This document shows, in pieces, positions 60,324 to 64,000 of a stretch of 64,000 nucleotides of DNA. The stretch covers positions 558,001 through 622,000 of the forward strand of contig NZ_LMUP01000014.1 of NCBI RefSeq assembly GCF_009765875.1, given 5' to 3'. The notes under the pieces were generated by a model. It was not told the DNA's origin, did no database searches, and saw only the letters and a program-made list of their open reading frames with translations. How positions within the stretch are numbered: the first letter of the stretch is position 1; each line of letters opens with the position of its first letter. Both the position numbers and the translations under genes were made by a program. The DNA is from Pedobacter sp. L105 (GTDB lineage: Bacteria > Bacteroidota > Bacteroidia > Sphingobacteriales > Sphingobacteriaceae).

Positions 60324-61229
60324 TTATAATTTATTTCCTGACTGATTTCGTTGCTCAGCTAACTTTTTCTGGTAGTCTTTTTGTAAATCATTAATCGCAG
60401 TATCATATCCGGCACGGTCCATAAAAACCTCAGGATGATAGGGATCGCCAGCTTTATGTTTATGGTGCATGTTGAACTGACTGGCGTGAGAGGCCAGCCA
60501 AATATCAAATTGCAGTTTTTTCATTGCTTTTAATGTGTAAGCGTAGTCTTTTCCTACATTGGGATAGGTGGGCATACCTGCAAGTTTCGTTTCGTCAAGG
60601 ATGCTGGGCATATTGGCAATCAGTACGCGATAGCTGCGGTGTCCATCTTTAACATCGAATAAAAAACTACAGGCTCCCTTGGTATGTCCGGGATGGTGTA
60701 ATACAATGAGCTGCATACCGCCAAACCTTACCGTATCCTGCTCATGCAGCAGACGGTCGGCCTTTACCGGTGCAAAAGAACTTCCTTTGCCGCCAAATAT
60801 GAAATCTGAATTGCCTCCATCTGCCAGTACGGGTGCATCCTTTTCATTGATCATTACTTTCGCTCCGGTTTGTTTCTTTATTTCCGCCAGGGCACCCACG
60901 TGATCAAAATGTGCATGTGTAGCCAGTAATATCTTTGTGTCGCTGAATCTGAATCCCAGTTTTTCGATATGCCTGCGGATCATAGGTGCCGAACCTGCAA
61001 GGCCTGTGTTGATCAGGATATTGCCTTTTGGCGTAGTGATCAGGTAACAGGCCAGGTCGTAGGTACCTACATAATACAGGTTACCTGCGATGCGAAAAGG
61101 TTCTTCCTCTCTGGACCAGTCTTTCTGGGTTGGAATGGAAATTAACTTTTGTGCCGATGAGCAGAAATAGCATAACATCAGGCCCGTAATGAGTAGCGTT
61201 ATTTGGAGTAATTTTTTAAATATTGACAT
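60324..61229 (-). CDS. Subclass B3-type metallo-beta-lactamase (MBL fold)
   Basis: 301 residues with a signal peptide (to CSSAQ). Zinc ligands in B3 arrangement: H105-A-H107-F-D109-H110, H182 in HPGHTKG and H248 in LASHASQF. B3-typical segments are VGTYDLACYLITTPKGNILI and AKVMINEKDAPVLADGG. B3 enzymes hydrolyse carbapenems and other beta-lactams in the periplasm; chromosomal copies are known in environmental Bacteroidota. The first ligand is H, not the Q of GOB-type enzymes. Activity is inferred; other MBL-fold hydrolases share some motifs. It is convergent with the coiled-coil pair. Confidence 0.82.
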   Translation of the reverse strand: MSIFKKLLQITLLITGLMLCYFCSSAQKLISIPTQKDWSREEEPFRIAGNLYYVGTYDLACYLITTPKGNILINTGLAGSAPMIRRHIEKLGFRFSDTKILLATHAHFDHVGALAEIKKQTGAKVMINEKDAPVLADGGNSDFIFGGKGSSFAPVKADRLLHEQDTVRFGGMQLIVLHHPGHTKGACSFLFDVKDGHRSYRVLIANMPSILDETKLAGMPTYPNVGKDYAYTLKAMKKLQFDIWLASHASQFNMHHKHKAGDPYHPEVFMDRAGYDTAINDLQKDYQKKLAEQRNQSGNKL

Positions 61230-61303
61230 AGCTTAAATTGCCTGTAAGGTAATATATTCCGGGCAATTGGCTATGTCAATGTGTAAAATAAGTATTCATA
61301 TAA

Positions 61304-61684
61304 TTAGATATCGCTGGTTTCATCTTCTTTTGATCCCCAGCGATTATTTCTGCAACGGTCGAACTTGTTTCCAAACTGTTCCTTAAACCGGGCGCGTTCT
61401 TCAGGATCCATATGTTGCATCCGCTCAGCCAGGCGTTTTTTAAACATCGATCGGTCTCCGCCAAATCGGCCTCCTGGCCGGCCAAAGCCAAACAGTATCT
61501 TACACAGGATAAAAATCCCTGCGGCCTGTGTTAAGGTAATCGTGCCTACATGAATAATATCAGGCAATAGGTTATTCCATAACTGCATCACCACATAACT
61601 AATCAGCGCTAAAAAGGCCGCTGCCATAATAGGGACAAAAATAAACCGGCTCCAGGCTGGTAGGTTAAAAAATATTCTTCTCAT
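61304..61684 (-). CDS. Small membrane protein of ECF sigma operon
   Basis: 126 residues with two membrane helices (FIFVPIMAAAFLALISYVVM, IITLTQAAGIFILCKILFG) and a soluble, arginine-rich tail (FKKRLAERMQHMDPEERARF). It lies 11 bp after the ECF sigma gene on the same strand and could be its anti-sigma or accessory partner, though it lacks a zinc-binding anti-sigma motif. Proteins with this layout occur next to ECF genes in Bacteroidota. Confidence 0.75.
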   Translation of the reverse strand: MRRIFFNLPAWSRFIFVPIMAAAFLALISYVVMQLWNNLLPDIIHVGTITLTQAAGIFILCKILFGFGRPGGRFGGDRSMFKKRLAERMQHMDPEERARFKEQFGNKFDRCRNNRWGSKEDETSDI

Positions 61685-61695
61685 GATTTTAAAAT

Positions 61696-62241
61696 TTAAT
61701 CTGTCAATTCATCGTACAATTGTTTTAACCGCTTGCGCAGGTGCAGCACGGCATACCGCTTTCGTGATACCAGCGTTTGGACGTTAACGCCTGTTAGCTC
61801 CGCAATTTCCTGAAAGGGGATGTCATCGATCTCCTGCCAGATGAAAACCTGCTTTTGTTCTTCGGGCAGTTCATCCAGTGCAGTAAATAGTTCCTTCCAG
61901 AAAAGGCTGCGTACATATTCTGTTTCGGGAGTAGCAGAATCCGGGAACAGGATAGCGCTGTAGTCGGGTTCGTCGTCATCGTCGCCAAAAATGTCGTCCA
62001 GTAGACTTTCAGAACGCTTGCGGTACTTGTCGGTAATGGTATTGCGTGCAACTCTGTATAACCACGCACTGGTCTGTTCAACCGGAGCAGTATTTACCAT
62101 CAGGCTGAGTTTATACCAGATATCCTGCAGAATATCCTGTGCATCGGCATCGTTGCTTACCCGGCGGCGGATAAAAGACAGTAATCCTTTTCCATAATCC
62201 TGTATGGTTTTTAAAAGGTAACTGTTCTTGTCTTCACTCAT
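61696..62241 (-). CDS. ECF-type RNA polymerase sigma factor
   Basis: 181 residues. Sigma-2 region with DAQDILQDIWYKLSLMVNTA and WLYRVARNTITDKYRKR, and sigma-4 region with ALDELPEEQKQVFIWQEIDD, PFQEIAELTGVNVQTLVSRK. It directs RNA polymerase to stress or envelope promoters. The acidic linker (DDIFGDDDDEPD) between the two regions is unusually rich in D. It leads a two-gene operon with the small membrane protein. Confidence 0.92.
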   Translation of the reverse strand: MSEDKNSYLLKTIQDYGKGLLSFIRRRVSNDADAQDILQDIWYKLSLMVNTAPVEQTSAWLYRVARNTITDKYRKRSESLLDDIFGDDDDEPDYSAILFPDSATPETEYVRSLFWKELFTALDELPEEQKQVFIWQEIDDIPFQEIAELTGVNVQTLVSRKRYAVLHLRKRLKQLYDELTD

Positions 62242-62319
62242 CCGGCTGGTTAATCTATAATTGTTTAATAGTAGAGACGATCGAGTGGTAAAAAGATTTT
62301 AAGGAAAATAAAATAATCC

Positions 62320-62826
62320 TTAAAGATCGCCGGTATTATAGATAATCATGCTATATCCGCTGCACTTCTTTTGTGCCTGGATCTTTTTCATCATTTCCAG
62401 ATTTGATGAATTATGTTTAGGATCATGTTTTTGATCAGTACAAATATAGCTAATGTATGTTTCATAAATTGAAGATCGATATGGTTCATCGCCGTCTTGG
62501 TTTGAGGATTTTGTTTGTATTTCTACCTTTAACACATCTTTTTTACCAAAATCAATTTTGTAATTATACTTGTAACCCTTTGTGATAAGCGGAAACTGGT
62601 TATGCTCCTGAATGATTTTTTCAAGTTCCTTTTCAGTTAGGTTTAAAGGCAAAGCTGAAACCTTATTTTTAAGGTCTGGTAAAATAATTTGAGTTGGGCT
62701 TTTACGTCTGAAAAGGTTTTTATCAACTTTTATATCTGAATCTTGATATCTACAGCTATCTACAGACTGGGCCTTGCAGAGCATGCCATAGAACATAAAT
62801 ATTACAATAATGAAGATTCTTTTCAT
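62320..62826 (-). CDS. Secreted hypothetical protein
   Basis: 168 residues with a signal peptide (MKRIFIIVIFMFYGMLCKAQ). The mature part has alternating charged and polar residues (KELEKIIQEHNQFPLITKGY, VLKVEIQTKSSNQDGDEPYR) and four cysteines. No family recognised. It overlaps the preceding membrane-protein gene by 4 bp (coupled), suggesting they work together. Confidence 0.68.
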   Translation of the reverse strand: MKRIFIIVIFMFYGMLCKAQSVDSCRYQDSDIKVDKNLFRRKSPTQIILPDLKNKVSALPLNLTEKELEKIIQEHNQFPLITKGYKYNYKIDFGKKDVLKVEIQTKSSNQDGDEPYRSSIYETYISYICTDQKHDPKHNSSNLEMMKKIQAQKKCSGYSMIIYNTGDL

Positions 62827-63389
62827 TTTACAGAGATGATTTTATCAAAGCTACTTTCTAATTTTTTATAGAATTTGTCGATATATATACCGCAAAAGAG
62901 GCTGATAAACATTAATGTGATGGGTCTGATTTCGCTGGCGCCTTTAATTAATATCGTGGGCAGCATGTAAGAGATACCTAAAACCACCAAGCCGGTCAAT
63001 ATGCCTAGAAATGGTTTAGCTATAAAATTGATTGAATCGGGACTTACTGACTTATCAATAAGCTCTTTTATTAAACTGATCACTGAACCCAACAGGCCAA
63101 ATGACATTGCCGTAATACATAGAGCAGTAAATTTTGGGAAGTTGACAGTCCATGTAAAAAAGTATGCTATACCTTCATGTTCATTAGCGATAAGTAATTC
63201 ATAAAGATTAGCGACAGAGGTGCCCTGTGATGTTGTAGTAGGGGGGATCGTTTGTTTGATTAATTCCTCTTTTCGTCTGTTAATCGTTTCAATGGCTTCA
63301 TCAGAGTTTAGTTTTGTTACTCCGCCTACACCTAGTAATAGACCAGTTATCAGCCATAACAATAGAATTAAACAAGCCAGAATCTTCAT
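62823..63389 (-). CDS. Hypothetical membrane protein
   Basis: 188 residues with four membrane helices: LACLILLLWLITGLLLGVGG at the N-terminus, FTALCITAMSFGLLGSVISL, PFLGILTGLVVLGISYMLPT and PITLMFISLFCGIYI. A soluble loop of ~50 residues lies between TM1 and TM2. Its stop overlaps the start of the secreted protein gene. No family recognised. Confidence 0.7.
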   Translation of the reverse strand: MKILACLILLLWLITGLLLGVGGVTKLNSDEAIETINRRKEELIKQTIPPTTTSQGTSVANLYELLIANEHEGIAYFFTWTVNFPKFTALCITAMSFGLLGSVISLIKELIDKSVSPDSINFIAKPFLGILTGLVVLGISYMLPTILIKGASEIRPITLMFISLFCGIYIDKFYKKLESSFDKIISVK

Positions 63390-63458
63390 AAGTAAATATT
63401 AGGCTTAAATTTATCTGTACAAGAACTACACTGCAATAGTCATTTTTTGCTATTTATT

Positions 63459-64000
63459 TCAAATGACGTAACGTTCTATAAAAGACTTCTTGGTGATCAT
63501 GTGCAAATATGCATAATTACCGGAAAGCTGTTTCCGTTGTTTTAGCTGGTATAAAAAGTGGCCGCCCAGATCTACGATGATCGGAAACTTAGCCTGAAAC
63601 CATACGCGATGCGGGTTTTTCCAGCAGAAAGAATAATAATGAGAGGTTAAGGGGATGCCTTTGATCTCGGGGTGATAAAAGTTTAAAATTTGTGGTTTGA
63701 TATGCATTCGCATCAGTTCAGACTTCCTGATCATGGAAAGATGGTCTGTATGGCAAAACTCGTAATTATCAAGCCTTGGGTGGTCTACATCTGGTAAGCT
63801 TTTCAGGATCCTGAAACCTTTGAATTTCTTCCCATTTAATACCCAAACCAGGTTTGGATAAAAGGCTTCCCTGCTTTGGAGTTCTTCGAGGGTAATAGGG
63901 GAGTTTTGAAACTCTAATGTAGTGCCGCAGGGAGTATGTACATCGGCTCTGTGGAGCTCACCCAGGATAAGATCGGAAAAGCTGACTTCCCTAAATGTTG
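63459..64000 (-). CDS. CoiA-like competence/nuclease family protein, 5' part outside window
   Basis: The minus frame is open from the right edge to the stop at 63459, giving about 180 residues without a start. The visible part has the CoiA nuclease pattern HRADVHTPCGTTLEFQNSPI, then TLEELQSREAFYPNLVWVLN (E-F-Q-x-S of the restriction-like core) and KGFRILKSLPDVDHP. CoiA proteins act in DNA uptake and recombination, or are stand-alone nucleases in this phylum. An internal ATG at 63734 is not the real start. The N-terminal zinc-binding region would lie beyond the window. Confidence 0.8.
   Translation of the reverse strand, partial: TFREVSFSDLILGELHRADVHTPCGTTLEFQNSPITLEELQSREAFYPNLVWVLNGKKFKGFRILKSLPDVDHPRLDNYEFCHTDHLSMIRKSELMRMHIKPQILNFYHPEIKGIPLTSHYYSFCWKNPHRVWFQAKFPIIVDLGGHFLYQLKQRKQLSGNYAYLHMITKKSFIERYVI

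Noticed and set aside
63459..63734. 91-residue stand-alone gene
   Set aside because: The frame stays open to the window edge with CoiA-like sequence, so the internal ATG is not a gene start.
1..64000. CRISPR array
   Set aside because: The only multi-copy repeats are the tRNA-end sites, spaced hundreds to thousands of bases apart with genes between; no short regular spacer pattern was seen.

Overview
The window looks like a chromosomal segment of a Sphingobacteriaceae-type Bacteroidota (Pedobacter-like). The reasons are the family content (LytS/LytTR systems, DUF4142, TlpA-type thioredoxins, ATG22-like UMF1 transporter, HME-RND efflux), the TAnnTTTG promoter elements, the weak ribosome binding sites and the moderate-to-low GC. 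It has two contrasting halves.

The left third, about 370-20620, is AT-rich accessory DNA. It is punctuated by seven degraded copies of the 3' end of a tRNA-Lys gene. The intact tRNA-Lys(TTT) sits at 20546-20618 on the minus strand. Four copies (2170, 9526, 11033, 12365) are followed by the same ~125-bp sequence. Three more diverged copies (422, 5103, 8676) share a second type of flank. Almost every copy is preceded by a hairpin that looks like a terminator. I read this as repeated integration of related elements at one tRNA, leaving a row of att-bounded cassettes. The cassettes hold a GH28 enzyme; a frameshifted thioredoxin-like gene; an MntA/HepT module with an L7/L12-like protein, a membrane protein and an S41 peptidase; a small protein with an AbiEii-type nucleotidyltransferase; a second MntA/HepT module with DUF4259; and an SRPBCC protein with a ParE-type pair whose toxin has lost its start codon. 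The youngest unit, 12365-20567, still has a perfect 23-bp att core, a tyrosine recombinase, an XRE regulator with a palindromic operator, a degenerate nucleotidyltransferase-HEPN protein with two paralogous partners, a pentapeptide-repeat protein, and a divergent pair of putative nucleases (GIY-YIG-like and PD-(D/E)XK). It has no visible transfer genes.

The right two thirds, 20.6-64 kb, look like chromosomal backbone. 20.9-28.7 kb is a two-component system plus TolC/adaptor/RND heavy-metal-type efflux operon with phased direct repeats upstream of tolC. 28.8-34.7 kb has AraC/SDR regulatory pairs, a UMF1 transporter and a quinone oxidoreductase, followed by an azurin remnant. 35-39 kb has PhnA, gamma-glutamyltransferase and a serine hydrolase. 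39.2-43.4 kb is a tandem duplication of a TlpA-like gene. 43.4-49.4 kb has two LytS-type systems, one of them containing a pseudokinase. 49.4-53 kb has an FMN-binding stress protein, a DUF4142 lipoprotein and a PIF1-like helicase. 53-57 kb has two more SDR/AraC pairs. 57-64 kb has a GT1 glycosyltransferase, a Gfo/Idh/MocA oxidoreductase, a subclass B3-type metallo-beta-lactamase, an ECF sigma factor with a small membrane partner, and a CoiA-like gene that runs off the right edge.
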